Shown here in pieces: positions 25,511 through 34,862 of a stretch of DNA of 64,000 nucleotides. A program made the position numbers and the translations under genes. The number at the start of each line of letters is the position of its first letter. Position 1 is the stretch's first letter. This stretch comes from Bacteroidetes bacterium GWF2_40_14 (GTDB lineage: Bacteria; Bacteroidota; Bacteroidia; Bacteroidales; UBA932), in the NCBI GenBank assembly GCA_001769195.1, contig MEOK01000004.1, positions 248,001-312,000 on the forward strand. The letters are read 5' to 3'. The notes under the pieces were generated by a model that worked only from the letters and a program-made list of their open reading frames with translations, had not been told where the DNA came from and did no database searches.

Positions 25511-27085
25511 ATGAAAAGAAAATATTCCAAAGCAGGAACCGTAATTATATTATTTGTATTACTGACAACCCTCTATTCATGCAAACCAGAAAAAGATAGT
25601 TCGTATCTGGAGGAGATGACAGTATATGAACTTCAAAAGGGCTACCGTGAGGGAAAGTTCACAATCAGAGATGTTGTGGAAGACTATCTTAAAAGGATAG
25701 AATCCATAGACAAAAATGGTCCAGAACTCAACTCTGTCATATGTGTCAACCCACATGCAATAAAAATTGCAGAAGAGCTTGATAAAGAGATGTCGGAGGG
25801 TAAAATAAGAGGTCCTTTACATGGAATTCCGGTAATCCTCAAAGACAACATCGATACACGTGATTCTATGCCTACAACTGCGGGGGCAACGGTACTAAGG
25901 AACTCATATGTCAAGAAAGACAGCTGGGTAGCAAAAAAACTCAGGGAGGCAGGTGCAGTAATTATTGCAAAATCAAATCTAAGCGAATGGGCCAACTTCA
26001 GGGCAAACCTCTCATCAAGCGGATGGAGCGGTGTTGGAGGACAGACAAAGAATCCTTACATAACCGACAGGAACCCTTGTGGTTCAAGCTCAGGTTCAGG
26101 GGTTGCTGTATCGGCAAGCTTATGTGCCATTGCAATAGGTACAGAAACAAACGGATCAATAGTTTGTCCATCCAACAATAACGGTATAGTAGGGCTCAAA
26201 CCTACAGTCGGGCTCATCAGCCGGTCAGGAATAATACCGATTTCATTTACTCAGGACACACCCGGGCCCATGGGCAGATGTGTTGAGGATATCGCAATAA
26301 CGCTTGGTTTGCTCACGGGTATAGACTCTGCGGATTCAAAGACATTTGCCTCTGAGGGAAAATTCATGACGGATTACACGAAACATCTTAAGAAAGAAGG
26401 ATTAAAAGGGAAGCGCATTGGCCTTATAACAAATGTGTCGGGGTTCCATTTTAAGGTGGATAGCCTGATGAAGGCAGCTGTGATGTTTATGAAAAGTGCA
26501 GGTGCAGAAGTTGTGGAGATATCGTATCCAATTCCTCGTGAAATAAATGCGGCCTCGTTCCAGGTTATGCTATATGAATTCAAGGATGGGCTAAACAAGT
26601 ATCTTGCAACGCTGGACAGCAGTGTTCATGTGAAGAGTCTGGCAGAGCTCATTGAGTATAATAAAAAAGACTCAGTGGAACTTCGCTACTTCGATCAGCA
26701 GCTGTTGGTCATGGCTCAGGAAAAGGGTGATATAAACTCTCCTGAATATATTGAACTTCTTGGAGAGATGTTAAAAGGAATACGGGAAGAGGGTATTGAT
26801 AAGGTGATGGATCAGAACAAACTTGATGCACTGATAGCTCCTACAGGTGCCCCGGCATGGAAAACCGATCTTATAAACGGAGATAATTTTCTTGGCAGCA
26901 GCTCTTCGTATGCAGCAATTTCCGGTTATCCGGCCATAACAGTTCCAATGGGTTTTATTGATAAAATGCCGGTTGGAATATCATTTTTTGGGCGGGCATG
27001 GAGCGAACCACTGCTTATAGAAATTGCCTACTCATATGAGCAGGGTACTAAACATAGAAGAAGTCCCCAATATCTTGACAAATAA
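25511..27085 (+). CDS. Amidase-signature family lipoprotein
   Basis: A 524-aa protein with a lipobox (TTLYSC, Cys24). The Ser-cisSer-Lys triad of amidase-signature enzymes is complete: Lys111 in PVILKDN, cis-Ser in 'PCGSSSGSG' (about 193), and nucleophile Ser216 in 'TETNGSIVCP'. Such enzymes hydrolyse amides, but the substrate is not predictable. GatA is unlikely because the protein is exported and has no GatB/C neighbour. The TolC-like gene begins 8 nt after its stop, so the two are probably co-transcribed. Confidence 0.92.
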   Translation: MKRKYSKAGTVIILFVLLTTLYSCKPEKDSSYLEEMTVYELQKGYREGKFTIRDVVEDYLKRIESIDKNGPELNSVICVNPHAIKIAEELDKEMSEGKIRGPLHGIPVILKDNIDTRDSMPTTAGATVLRNSYVKKDSWVAKKLREAGAVIIAKSNLSEWANFRANLSSSGWSGVGGQTKNPYITDRNPCGSSSGSGVAVSASLCAIAIGTETNGSIVCPSNNNGIVGLKPTVGLISRSGIIPISFTQDTPGPMGRCVEDIAITLGLLTGIDSADSKTFASEGKFMTDYTKHLKKEGLKGKRIGLITNVSGFHFKVDSLMKAAVMFMKSAGAEVVEISYPIPREINAASFQVMLYEFKDGLNKYLATLDSSVHVKSLAELIEYNKKDSVELRYFDQQLLVMAQEKGDINSPEYIELLGEMLKGIREEGIDKVMDQNKLDALIAPTGAPAWKTDLINGDNFLGSSSSYAAISGYPAITVPMGFIDKMPVGISFFGRAWSEPLLIEIAYSYEQGTKHRRSPQYLDK

Positions 27086-27093
27086 AAGCCGCA

Positions 27094-28287
27094 ATGATTT
27101 ACAAAATTACCACCCTTATGATTGGCCTGTCTCTTTTGGGGCAGGTTGTACTGACCGATGAAATGACACTTGATAAGGCAATCCAGATTGCTTTGTTGAA
27201 CAACAGGGAGTATAATGCCTACAAGCTTAAGCTCGACCAAAGCAAAGCACTTTTATCATCGGCCTTTTCTCTGGACAAGACAAATTTTTTCGTGGGATAT
27301 GACCGTAACAATGTTGCTGATAACGGCTATCCTTTGAATATAATCGGGGTTGAACAGAGTTTTAGTTTCCCAACAGTATATTCCGCACAATATCAAGTGA
27401 ATAAATCTAGCATTTCTATGTCCGAAAAGGAGCTTGAACGCCAGAAATTGTTTTTGACGATGAATGTATCAAAAGCCTACTATAAACTCATTTATCTGAT
27501 GAATAAAGAGATGCATTACAAGATTCTTGATTCTTTATATAGAAACTTTGCTTTGGATTCTGAGTCAAAATTCAAGAGAGGAGATATTGGAAATCTGGAA
27601 AGGATGAATGCAAATGCCAGATATCAGCAGGTTAAGCTATCGTTGAACAGTCTTAAGTATGAGAAGGAGGAGGCTTGTCAAAGGCTGAATTTGCTTTTAC
27701 ATGCAGAAACACGGATAATGGTTCCTTATGAGCCACTCAGAGAACTGGAGCTCCACGAGACAGATTTAGAGAGCGACCCCGGCCTTCAATATCGAAAACT
27801 TGAGACACAACAGCAAAAAGAGTTGGTTAAGCTGGAAAAAAACAGACTCCTGCCAGATATAAGCCTGACTTTCTATAACGGAACAAACAGGTTTGCGGAT
27901 GCACAAAATTACAGGGGATATGAGATTGGTATATCTGTACCTCTGTTTTTTGCAGGTGATAAATCAAGAATTAAAGCTACAGAGATAGGGGTGGCCATAT
28001 CTAAAAACATGGAGGAGAACTACTTGATAGATATTAATCTTAAAATTGCAAAACTAAAAAGCGAATTAAAGAAATACAGGGAGTCTCTGGATTACTACCA
28101 TACCACCGGCCGCGCATTAAGCAGCGAGATAATAACATCTTCCCAAAAGAGCTATAAGATGGGCGAAATTGACTCATATCAGCTTGTGCAAAGTATGGAA
28201 AATGCAATGATTATTGAGGTGGAGTACATAGACTGGCTTATGCAGTATAACGATATAGTATTGGAGTTGAATTATCTAACAATGTAA
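27094..28287 (+). CDS. TolC-like outer-membrane efflux protein
   Basis: A 397-aa protein with a short signal (about 1-20) and two outer-membrane efflux repeats of long helices. The first is 'MTLDKAIQIALLNNREYNAYKLKLDQSKALL' with 'VEQSFSFPTVYSAQYQV'. The second starts at about 220, with 'LLPDISLTFYNGTNRF' and 'GYEIGISVPLFFAGDKSRIKA'. The sequence resembles the CusC/CzcC-like TolC members that normally accompany CzcA pumps, yet no RND pump or adaptor is adjacent. Gene order is amidase - this gene - AlkA-like glycosylase, all rightward and tightly spaced. Confidence 0.85.
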   Translation: MIYKITTLMIGLSLLGQVVLTDEMTLDKAIQIALLNNREYNAYKLKLDQSKALLSSAFSLDKTNFFVGYDRNNVADNGYPLNIIGVEQSFSFPTVYSAQYQVNKSSISMSEKELERQKLFLTMNVSKAYYKLIYLMNKEMHYKILDSLYRNFALDSESKFKRGDIGNLERMNANARYQQVKLSLNSLKYEKEEACQRLNLLLHAETRIMVPYEPLRELELHETDLESDPGLQYRKLETQQQKELVKLEKNRLLPDISLTFYNGTNRFADAQNYRGYEIGISVPLFFAGDKSRIKATEIGVAISKNMEENYLIDINLKIAKLKSELKKYRESLDYYHTTGRALSSEIITSSQKSYKMGEIDSYQLVQSMENAMIIEVEYIDWLMQYNDIVLELNYLTM

Positions 28288-28302
28288 GTTTTGTATTGAA
28301 CA

Positions 28303-28905
28303 ATGGAGTACTTAAAATATGGAGAGAAGGAACTCAATCATCTGAGATCCAATGACAGGCAGCTTGGAGAGGTAATTGACAGGCTTGGGTTCCTTGAGAG
28401 ACCCTTTACACAAGATTTATTTGTGGCTCTAGTTGAGAGTATAATCTCCCAGCAGATATCGAGCAAGGCAGCAATGACGGTAACTAAAAGAGTATATGAG
28501 CTTCTTGGTGAGATAACCCCGGAGAATATTGCTATGACAAACCACTTCCATATACAGAAGTGTGGAATGTCGCTCAAAAAGGCAAGTTATATTAAAATTG
28601 CGGCCGATGCCATACTAAGTGGCGTAATTAATTTAAGCGAATTTGCAGGAATGAGCGACCAGCAAGTAATTGATAAATTGACTATTTTACCCGGAGTAGG
28701 AGTTTGGACAGCAGAAATGCTGATGATATTCTCGCTGCAAAGGCAAGATGTGCTTAGCTTTGACGACTTGGTTATTCGTAGGGCAATGTCAAAAATTTAT
28801 GGGATAAAAGAGATTGACAGGGAAACATTTGAGATGTGCAGAAAACGGTATTCACCCTATTGCTCTGTGGCATCTCTCTATCTTTGGGAAGTGGCCGAAA
28901 ATTAA
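28303..28905 (+). CDS. AlkA-type DNA-3-methyladenine glycosylase (HhH-GPD family)
   Basis: A 200-aa base-excision repair enzyme. It has 'LVESIISQQISSKAA' (about 43-57), the helix-hairpin-helix 'LPGVGVWTAEMLMIFSL' (129-145) and the catalytic Asp in 'LSFDDLVIRRAM' (154/155). The family removes alkylated purines. It is shorter than E. coli AlkA because the N-terminal TBP-like domain is absent, as is common in this phylum. It is the last gene of a rightward run and overlaps its own terminator. Confidence 0.9.
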   Translation: MEYLKYGEKELNHLRSNDRQLGEVIDRLGFLERPFTQDLFVALVESIISQQISSKAAMTVTKRVYELLGEITPENIAMTNHFHIQKCGMSLKKASYIKIAADAILSGVINLSEFAGMSDQQVIDKLTILPGVGVWTAEMLMIFSLQRQDVLSFDDLVIRRAMSKIYGIKEIDRETFEMCRKRYSPYCSVASLYLWEVAEN

Positions 28906-28931
28906 ACCCGCAAATTTCTCTGCGGGTTTAA
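28902..28931. terminator. Terminator between AlkA-like gene and the M16 peptidase
   Basis: TTAAACCCGCA (28902-28912) and TGCGGGTTTAA (28921-28931) form an 11-bp stem that includes the AlkA-like stop codon. T-rich sequence follows only weakly. Confidence 0.7.
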
Positions 28932-29017
28932 CATCGAAACCAAACCTAAATATCTATAATTTGAAATGCCTATATTTTATAGTTATTACTGCCTGCAAAT
29001 ATTCTGCCACACTACCA

Positions 29018-31876
29018 TTATTTCGGTTCAAACACAAAGGTCATGCGGTTTTTTCCGTCATATAGTTTCTTTGCAAAGTTCTGAAGACTTTTTGCATTTA
29101 CTGTGCTTAGTAATTTTTCCTCTTGATCCTGGAACAAGATATTATCCTGCAATGAATTGGAGATAGCAGACGTCCATGAAAACTTTTCTTTTAGTCTGTC
29201 CTGATAAACCTTGTCAAGATAGAGCTTCACTTCGTTGATTTCCTTCTCTGTAGGTCCACTCTTTACAAATGTCTCCAACTCTTTTTGCAGTACAACTAAA
29301 AGATCATCTACAAGCTTAGGATCTGTGTCAAACTCAATTGCAATCTGTGCAATATTTTCCGGGTATCTTATCAGATCATAAGTTACACCAACATGGTAGG
29401 TTGCTCCCCTTGCTTCACGAATCTCTTTCATGTACCTTTCTCCCATTATATAGGTAAATACTTTCGCGTTTACATAATTGGAAGCGTTGTAATCCATTTT
29501 GCTATGATAGTATCTGGTAATAGTAGCTTTTGAGCTTAAAAGATTTTCTCCTTTGTATCTCAATTGAATATCACCTGAGTTAAGTTTAGGCTCTCTGAAT
29601 ATTACTACCTGACAACATGCACTTTTTGTTTCCGGTCCAGTGTTTGTTACAGAAGCTATATATCTCTCTATCATAGGTTTTGCCTCTTTTGCAGAAAGTG
29701 GGCCTGAGAATACGAAAGTAAAACCATCTGGATTGCCAAAAACAGTTTTATAAAGATCCATCAATTTTGCTGCAGTAATGCTATTTATATACTCTTTTGT
29801 GAACTCCTCCTTAAATGGATAGTATGAATACCTCAGACTTTTGATTGAATCAACAAAGAAATCATGCGATTTCTTTGGTTCTGCCAGATTCTTAAGCAAT
29901 CTGACCTTAAGGTTCTTTATGTCTCTTTCATCTACGCTTATCTCTGTGAAGTATAGGTTGAGTAGTTTAAAGAAATCCAGTGAATCCTTAACCTCAAACG
30001 TGCCGGTCATCTCTGTGAATCTGTGAGCAAAATTCATTTTGACTGCTATTGTCTTGCTTTGTAACCACTTATTAAGTGCCTGTTTGTTCAAGCCGTTAAC
30101 AATATAGGATTGGGCGAAAGTTTCCAGAAGTTTTATGTCCAGGAAATTCATATCCATTGAATAGCCGCCTTTTTTAAATACTTTTAAATTGACGTTTTTT
30201 TCACCGTTACGGTCTTCCTTCCAAATTACTTTTGCTCCATTATCAAGAGTCATTTCAAGGGTGGAATCAATTTGTCTGCCAGACGCGAGTTTAATATCGT
30301 TGTTTGTAAGAACTCTTGATTCAACAACAGCAACAGGTTCCGGGTTTTTCTTGAATACCATCCCTTTTTTGCTCACTGGAATAAAACGCTCGGTCTCTGT
30401 ATTTGAAACCTCTTCTACTGCTTTTAATACCTCATCTTCTGTTGGAAGAAGATTCTTGTCGCTTTCTGGCATTACAAAAACAATAATGCGGTTTTCTCTG
30501 GTAAGGAACCTGGGCAGCGCAGCGTTAAAATCTTCAAATGTGATTCGCTTAAGACACTCTTTTGATGTTTTGTAATAATCGAGAGTTGTAATCAATGGGG
30601 TTTGTCTCGTGAAATTTTCCACTGCTGCACTTACAAAATCTACACTCTTTGGCTCTTTCGTTCTGTTGTAGTTTGTCTCAAGCTGACGGTTTATTCGTAG
30701 CATGGCACTTGCAAACTCCTCTTTCTCCACACCATGCTGTCTTACTTTTTCAATTTCTGTCAATACCCCTTTTACGGCTTTTAACATATCCTTTTTGTCG
30801 TTAGGGATAGATGTGACAACAAATGTCTTCATTGCATAGTTGATTGATCCCAGAACCGGAATAGCAACTTTGAAGCACGAGTCCTCTCTCTCTGCAGCAG
30901 CTAACATTCTCTCTTTGAAAACCTCAAGAAACAGATTGTGAGTAAGCTCTTCATAGAGAGCCTGATTGGTTTGTCTGGCATCGCTGCTGAGGTTCGGGAT
31001 TTTAGTAGTTATCCTTATAGAGAATACTTTACTCTCCGGGTCCGTAACATATCCAACAATCGGCTTTGCGTTAACAGGTATTGCATAAATCTCTCTAGGG
31101 GCAGGATTTACAGCTTTGGGAATAGAAGAAAAACGTTTGATTATTCTTTGTTCCATCTCTGCGACATCTATGTCACCAACCACTACGATTGCCTGCAGAT
31201 CTGGTCTGTACCATTTATGATAATATGAAATAAGTGTTTCAGGAGTAGCCTTGTTTATAATCTCGGGCAGTCCTATCACATCCCTCTGTGCAAATCTGGA
31301 CCCGGTTTGCTCATACTTGAAAAATGCCTTCATCATTCTGGTACGTGCATCGTCTCCTCTTCGCCACTCTTCGCGTATTACGCCTCTCTCTGCCTCAATC
31401 TCCGCAGGTTCGCAAGATATGTAGTACGACCAGTCGTGAAGTACAAGAAGGGCCGAATCGACAACTGAGGATCTTATCATAGGAACCGAAGAAAGATTGT
31501 ACACCGTCCTGTCCATAGAGGTATATGCGTTTATGTTTGCACCAAACTTGACTCCGATGCCGGCGAAATACTCAAGAAGTTTCTTCTTTGGAAAATTCTT
31601 GGTTCCGTTGAAGGCCATATGTTCCAGAAAGTGTGCAAGTCCACGTTGGTTGTCATCCTCTTGCAGAGAACCTACGTTATGGATTATGAAAAATTCTGCT
31701 CTTTTGGCAGGGGTTGTACTTTTGCGGATATAATAGGTGAGTCCGTTTTCCAACTTACCAATCTTGAACTCTTTATCTGTCGTTAAAAGGTCGCTTGCTC
31801 TGAATTCCTGAGAGTAAGTAAAGTGCACACCCATTAAAAGGATGAGTGTGCATATTGTTTTGTTTATAAGTCTCAT
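29018..31876 (-). CDS. M16-family zinc metallopeptidase (first copy)
   Basis: A 952-aa secreted protein (signal about 1-22, TYSQ). The inverted zinc motif HFLEH is at 82-86, and the downstream Glu is in 'EEIEAERGVIREEW'-type text (here CEPAEIEAERGVIREEW). Two M16 halves follow in one chain; the second ('VIWKEDRNGEKNVNLKVFKKGGY', 'GARGATYHVGVTYD') is the inactive partner, as in pitrilysin-like fused enzymes. It would degrade oligopeptides in the periplasm. Its ATG shares one base with the S46 stop (TAATG), so the two are translationally coupled. A second such pair lies at 36980-41984. Confidence 0.92.
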   Translation of the reverse strand: MRLINKTICTLILLMGVHFTYSQEFRASDLLTTDKEFKIGKLENGLTYYIRKSTTPAKRAEFFIIHNVGSLQEDDNQRGLAHFLEHMAFNGTKNFPKKKLLEYFAGIGVKFGANINAYTSMDRTVYNLSSVPMIRSSVVDSALLVLHDWSYYISCEPAEIEAERGVIREEWRRGDDARTRMMKAFFKYEQTGSRFAQRDVIGLPEIINKATPETLISYYHKWYRPDLQAIVVVGDIDVAEMEQRIIKRFSSIPKAVNPAPREIYAIPVNAKPIVGYVTDPESKVFSIRITTKIPNLSSDARQTNQALYEELTHNLFLEVFKERMLAAAEREDSCFKVAIPVLGSINYAMKTFVVTSIPNDKKDMLKAVKGVLTEIEKVRQHGVEKEEFASAMLRINRQLETNYNRTKEPKSVDFVSAAVENFTRQTPLITTLDYYKTSKECLKRITFEDFNAALPRFLTRENRIIVFVMPESDKNLLPTEDEVLKAVEEVSNTETERFIPVSKKGMVFKKNPEPVAVVESRVLTNNDIKLASGRQIDSTLEMTLDNGAKVIWKEDRNGEKNVNLKVFKKGGYSMDMNFLDIKLLETFAQSYIVNGLNKQALNKWLQSKTIAVKMNFAHRFTEMTGTFEVKDSLDFFKLLNLYFTEISVDERDIKNLKVRLLKNLAEPKKSHDFFVDSIKSLRYSYYPFKEEFTKEYINSITAAKLMDLYKTVFGNPDGFTFVFSGPLSAKEAKPMIERYIASVTNTGPETKSACCQVVIFREPKLNSGDIQLRYKGENLLSSKATITRYYHSKMDYNASNYVNAKVFTYIMGERYMKEIREARGATYHVGVTYDLIRYPENIAQIAIEFDTDPKLVDDLLVVLQKELETFVKSGPTEKEINEVKLYLDKVYQDRLKEKFSWTSAISNSLQDNILFQDQEEKLLSTVNAKSLQNFAKKLYDGKNRMTFVFEPK

Positions 31877-34041
31877 TATTTAATCAGTTTCATCTCCTGT
31901 ATGAGGTGGTTTGCCTTGGCATATTTCTCGATTACCCATAGAACATAGCGAATGTCTACGCTTACCGTCTTGTTGTATTCCGGGTGGAAATAGGCATCAG
32001 AAGCTAGTGACTCCTTGTTTCCGTCAAATGCAAGTCCTATAAGCTCTCCTTTAGCATTTAATACCGGGCTTCCTGAGTTTCCGCCGGTAATATCGTTGTT
32101 AGAGAGGAAATTCACATACATCTTACCTTTCTCGCCATAATTGCCCCACTCTTTGGATTTTAAAAGTTCCAGAAATTCAGGCTTTGCGTGAAAGTCATAT
32201 ACATCGGGATTATACTTGTCCCAGATTCCCTGGGTGGTACTTTGTGCGCTGTAATAGATTCCATCAGAAGGATTGATAGGACCAACGGTTCCGTATGTCA
32301 ACCTCATGGTTGAGTTTGCATCGGGATACTGTACTACATTTTTAGCCAGGTTCATCTGATAAAATGCTCTTATATACTGCGTTTCAAGAGAGAAAATATC
32401 TTCTTTCCCAACAACTTTGCCTTCTGCTTCGTTAAAAGGATTCATATTAGTAGACTTGGTAAGAAGCGTCATAGGATCATCTGTAAACAGAGAAGTTGGT
32501 TGGTTGCTCTTGACTGCTTCCCTGAACTTGTCGGGATGCATAAGTATGGAGTTATTAAAACAATACTCTGCAATGGCTTTTGAGTCACCATTGTATTTTA
32601 CATACATTGCATTCAGGTACTCTCCCCAGAACTGTTTAGGAACATTCTCCAGAAATTCCTTAACCTGATATATAAGAAGATCTTTCTCGACTCTCATATC
32701 ACTTTGAGCAAATCCTTCTTCTACAGATTGAATAAAGGATTTGTATATTGGTGTGCCAACTCTCAAGGTATCCAAATTGTCTCTTGTCTGAGCTGTTTTA
32801 AGTGAATTACATCTGTTACCCAGATAGATAAATCCGTTTCCGGAAACAAGTGTCTCCCTGAAATACTGCAATGCACTTGCAACTCCTACGGTACCTTTAT
32901 ATCTTACTGATAGCTTCTCAAGAAGGTTCCCCCATTTTTTAACTCTTTCAGGGTCCTGGTTTATCCACTCCTGGAGCTCCTTTTCTTGTTGTTCCTTTAT
33001 ACTTACAACACCGTAACGACGGAAATTGTAAACCTCACCTTGCCATAGTTCCCATACATTACTGATGCCGAAATACTGGTCGGCATATATTAAACGGACC
33101 TTAGGATCTGCATCCATCCATCTTTTCATGATGTTCAGCTTCTCTCTCCTCAGTTCTACAGAGATTGGGTTGGTAACTTTCTCTTTCTGATTGATTCCAA
33201 ATGAGTTGTTGTATCTGTTTGTTCTTCCGGGGAAACCAAGAATCATTGAAAAATCGCCCTCTTTTACTCCCTTTGTAGAAATTGACAGTACTTTCTTAGG
33301 TGTCATAGGAACATTCTCCTTTGAGTATTTTGCAGGCTTTCCGTCTTTCCCGGCATATACTCTGTAAAGAGCAAAGTCACTTTTATGCTGGGGCCATTCC
33401 CAGTTGTCAGTTTCACCGCCGTATGCAGCTACTGATACAGGAGGGGCTCCAACCAGTCGGATGTCGGTATATACTTCATAATAATACAGATAGTATTTTG
33501 AACCTCTCCACATAGACATAAGCATTGTCTCCATTCCGGAAATCTTGTTGTACTTCTCTTCAATTACAGATGAGACTTTTCTCATTCCGGAAGGCAGCTT
33601 TTTGGCAGCCAGTGAGTCGGAAGTTGCCTTAACCTCGTCGGTGGCATCTACCACTTTTCTTAGAAAATATACAGATTTTCCTGCAATCGGAACCTCTTCT
33701 GTCCTCTTCATTGCCCAGAATCCATCTTCAAGATAATTCTTTTCCGGAGTACTAAGAGCATGTATGTCACCATATGCACAGTGGTGGTTTGTTATCAAAA
33801 GACCCTCTTCAGATATTATACTTCCGGTACAACCAAAATCCAGGGCAACTACTGCATCACTTATTGCAGCACTATTCTCGTCGTAAATTTGTTTTGGATC
33901 TAATTTGAGACCCTCTTTCTGCATCTTTTTGGTAAGATTTTTATCAAGAAGATTAACAAGCCACATTCCTTCGTCTGCTCTCGATATTTGAAATACTGAG
34001 AGTAGGGTGATAAGTGTGACAAATTTCATTAAATTTCTCAT
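31876..34041 (-). CDS. S46-family dipeptidyl-peptidase, DPP7-type (first copy)
   Basis: A 721-aa protein with a signal peptide (about 1-22). It has the S46 hallmark start 'DEGMWLVNLLDK', catalytic His in 'TNHHCAYGD' (84-92) and nucleophile Ser in 'GGNSGSPV'. The residue at position 674, in 'LAFDGN', is Gly. In this family Gly at the equivalent of 673 marks DPP7-type cleavage after hydrophobic P1, while Arg marks DPP11 (Asp/Glu). DPP7 and DPP11 release dipeptides in the periplasm of asaccharolytic Bacteroidota. Upstream by 5 nt is the small HMA-linked paralogue gene; downstream is M16. Confidence 0.93.
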   Translation of the reverse strand: MRNLMKFVTLITLLSVFQISRADEGMWLVNLLDKNLTKKMQKEGLKLDPKQIYDENSAAISDAVVALDFGCTGSIISEEGLLITNHHCAYGDIHALSTPEKNYLEDGFWAMKRTEEVPIAGKSVYFLRKVVDATDEVKATSDSLAAKKLPSGMRKVSSVIEEKYNKISGMETMLMSMWRGSKYYLYYYEVYTDIRLVGAPPVSVAAYGGETDNWEWPQHKSDFALYRVYAGKDGKPAKYSKENVPMTPKKVLSISTKGVKEGDFSMILGFPGRTNRYNNSFGINQKEKVTNPISVELRREKLNIMKRWMDADPKVRLIYADQYFGISNVWELWQGEVYNFRRYGVVSIKEQQEKELQEWINQDPERVKKWGNLLEKLSVRYKGTVGVASALQYFRETLVSGNGFIYLGNRCNSLKTAQTRDNLDTLRVGTPIYKSFIQSVEEGFAQSDMRVEKDLLIYQVKEFLENVPKQFWGEYLNAMYVKYNGDSKAIAEYCFNNSILMHPDKFREAVKSNQPTSLFTDDPMTLLTKSTNMNPFNEAEGKVVGKEDIFSLETQYIRAFYQMNLAKNVVQYPDANSTMRLTYGTVGPINPSDGIYYSAQSTTQGIWDKYNPDVYDFHAKPEFLELLKSKEWGNYGEKGKMYVNFLSNNDITGGNSGSPVLNAKGELIGLAFDGNKESLASDAYFHPEYNKTVSVDIRYVLWVIEKYAKANHLIQEMKLIK

Positions 34042-34046
34042 AATAT

Positions 34047-34862
34047 TTATTTTGCTGATTGTTTGCTAATTGTGGCCCCTTTCTTTGAGAAGGTTATTTT
34101 AGGGTCAATCTGAATGATTTCTCCTTCACTCGATACTGAGGTCCATTTTTCCTTTGTCAGAACGTCCCATATCTTATTATCATCAAGAACATCTCTAGAA
34201 TATGTAATCCTGAAAGCGTACTCTTCCTTATCATTTATTAGTGTTTCAATTCCAAGGAATCCTTCGTTCTGTGCAAGATGACTGGAAAGTGCAGGAATAT
34301 TCCGCGAAACAAGAGGTTTATCAAGGCCGAGGTATTCCATTTCATATATGGCCTCGTTTTTTCCGCCCCATTTCTCGCTGTTCTTGCTGAATTTCTTTGA
34401 GTATGTATCAAATTGTCTTACAAGAAACTCTTTTCTTGTAATTGTTCCTATCTCTTTATCAAGGCCAAGGAATTGAAAGTTGATTTGTACAAGTTTAGTA
34501 CCGCCACCATGAACAGGCATCTGTAGCTCTTTTTGTTCTACTATGGATTTAAGAAACTTCTCGTCAACAGGCTCATTCACGTTCATATAAAGCCTTATTG
34601 TCATCGGTTGTCCCGATTCTGCCTCAAGACCGTAATAGCCTTTGTTTGTAAGTCTGAGCTGCATTCCAAGGTAGTTAGGGTCCATTCTGTCGGTCATATT
34701 CCCGGTATGGATGGTAATAACCTTGATTTTTGCAGCATCTGCAGGAGGAGTTGCGATTTTAAACTTTGAAACGGCACTTTTTGCCGCTGGAGCTTCTGCG
34801 GTTACTGTTTTGAAGAGGAAAAACAGAGAGATAAGGGTAAAGATTTTTAAAGAATGTATCAT
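34047..34862 (-). CDS. Secreted protein of unknown family, paralogue of the ferredoxin fusion's C-terminal domain
   Basis: A 271-aa protein starting at ATG 34862 with a signal peptide (MIHSLKIFTLISLFFLFK). That ATG overlaps the stop of the upstream gene (ATGA), so I reject the longer ORF. Residues about 40-271 align almost throughout with the last 230 residues of the upstream protein: 'DPNYLGMQLRLTNKGYYGLEAE', 'MPVHGGG', 'EKWGGKNEAIYEMEY', 'NDKEEYAFRITYSRD'. I recognise no named family. The tandem arrangement indicates duplication of one domain, with one copy kept in the membrane fusion and one exported alone. Confidence 0.75.
   Translation of the reverse strand: MIHSLKIFTLISLFFLFKTVTAEAPAAKSAVSKFKIATPPADAAKIKVITIHTGNMTDRMDPNYLGMQLRLTNKGYYGLEAESGQPMTIRLYMNVNEPVDEKFLKSIVEQKELQMPVHGGGTKLVQINFQFLGLDKEIGTITRKEFLVRQFDTYSKKFSKNSEKWGGKNEAIYEMEYLGLDKPLVSRNIPALSSHLAQNEGFLGIETLINDKEEYAFRITYSRDVLDDNKIWDVLTKEKWTSVSSEGEIIQIDPKITFSKKGATISKQSAK

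Noticed and set aside
25511-27085. GatA subunit of glutamyl-tRNA amidotransferase
   Set aside because: The protein has a lipoprotein signal and no GatB or GatC neighbours.
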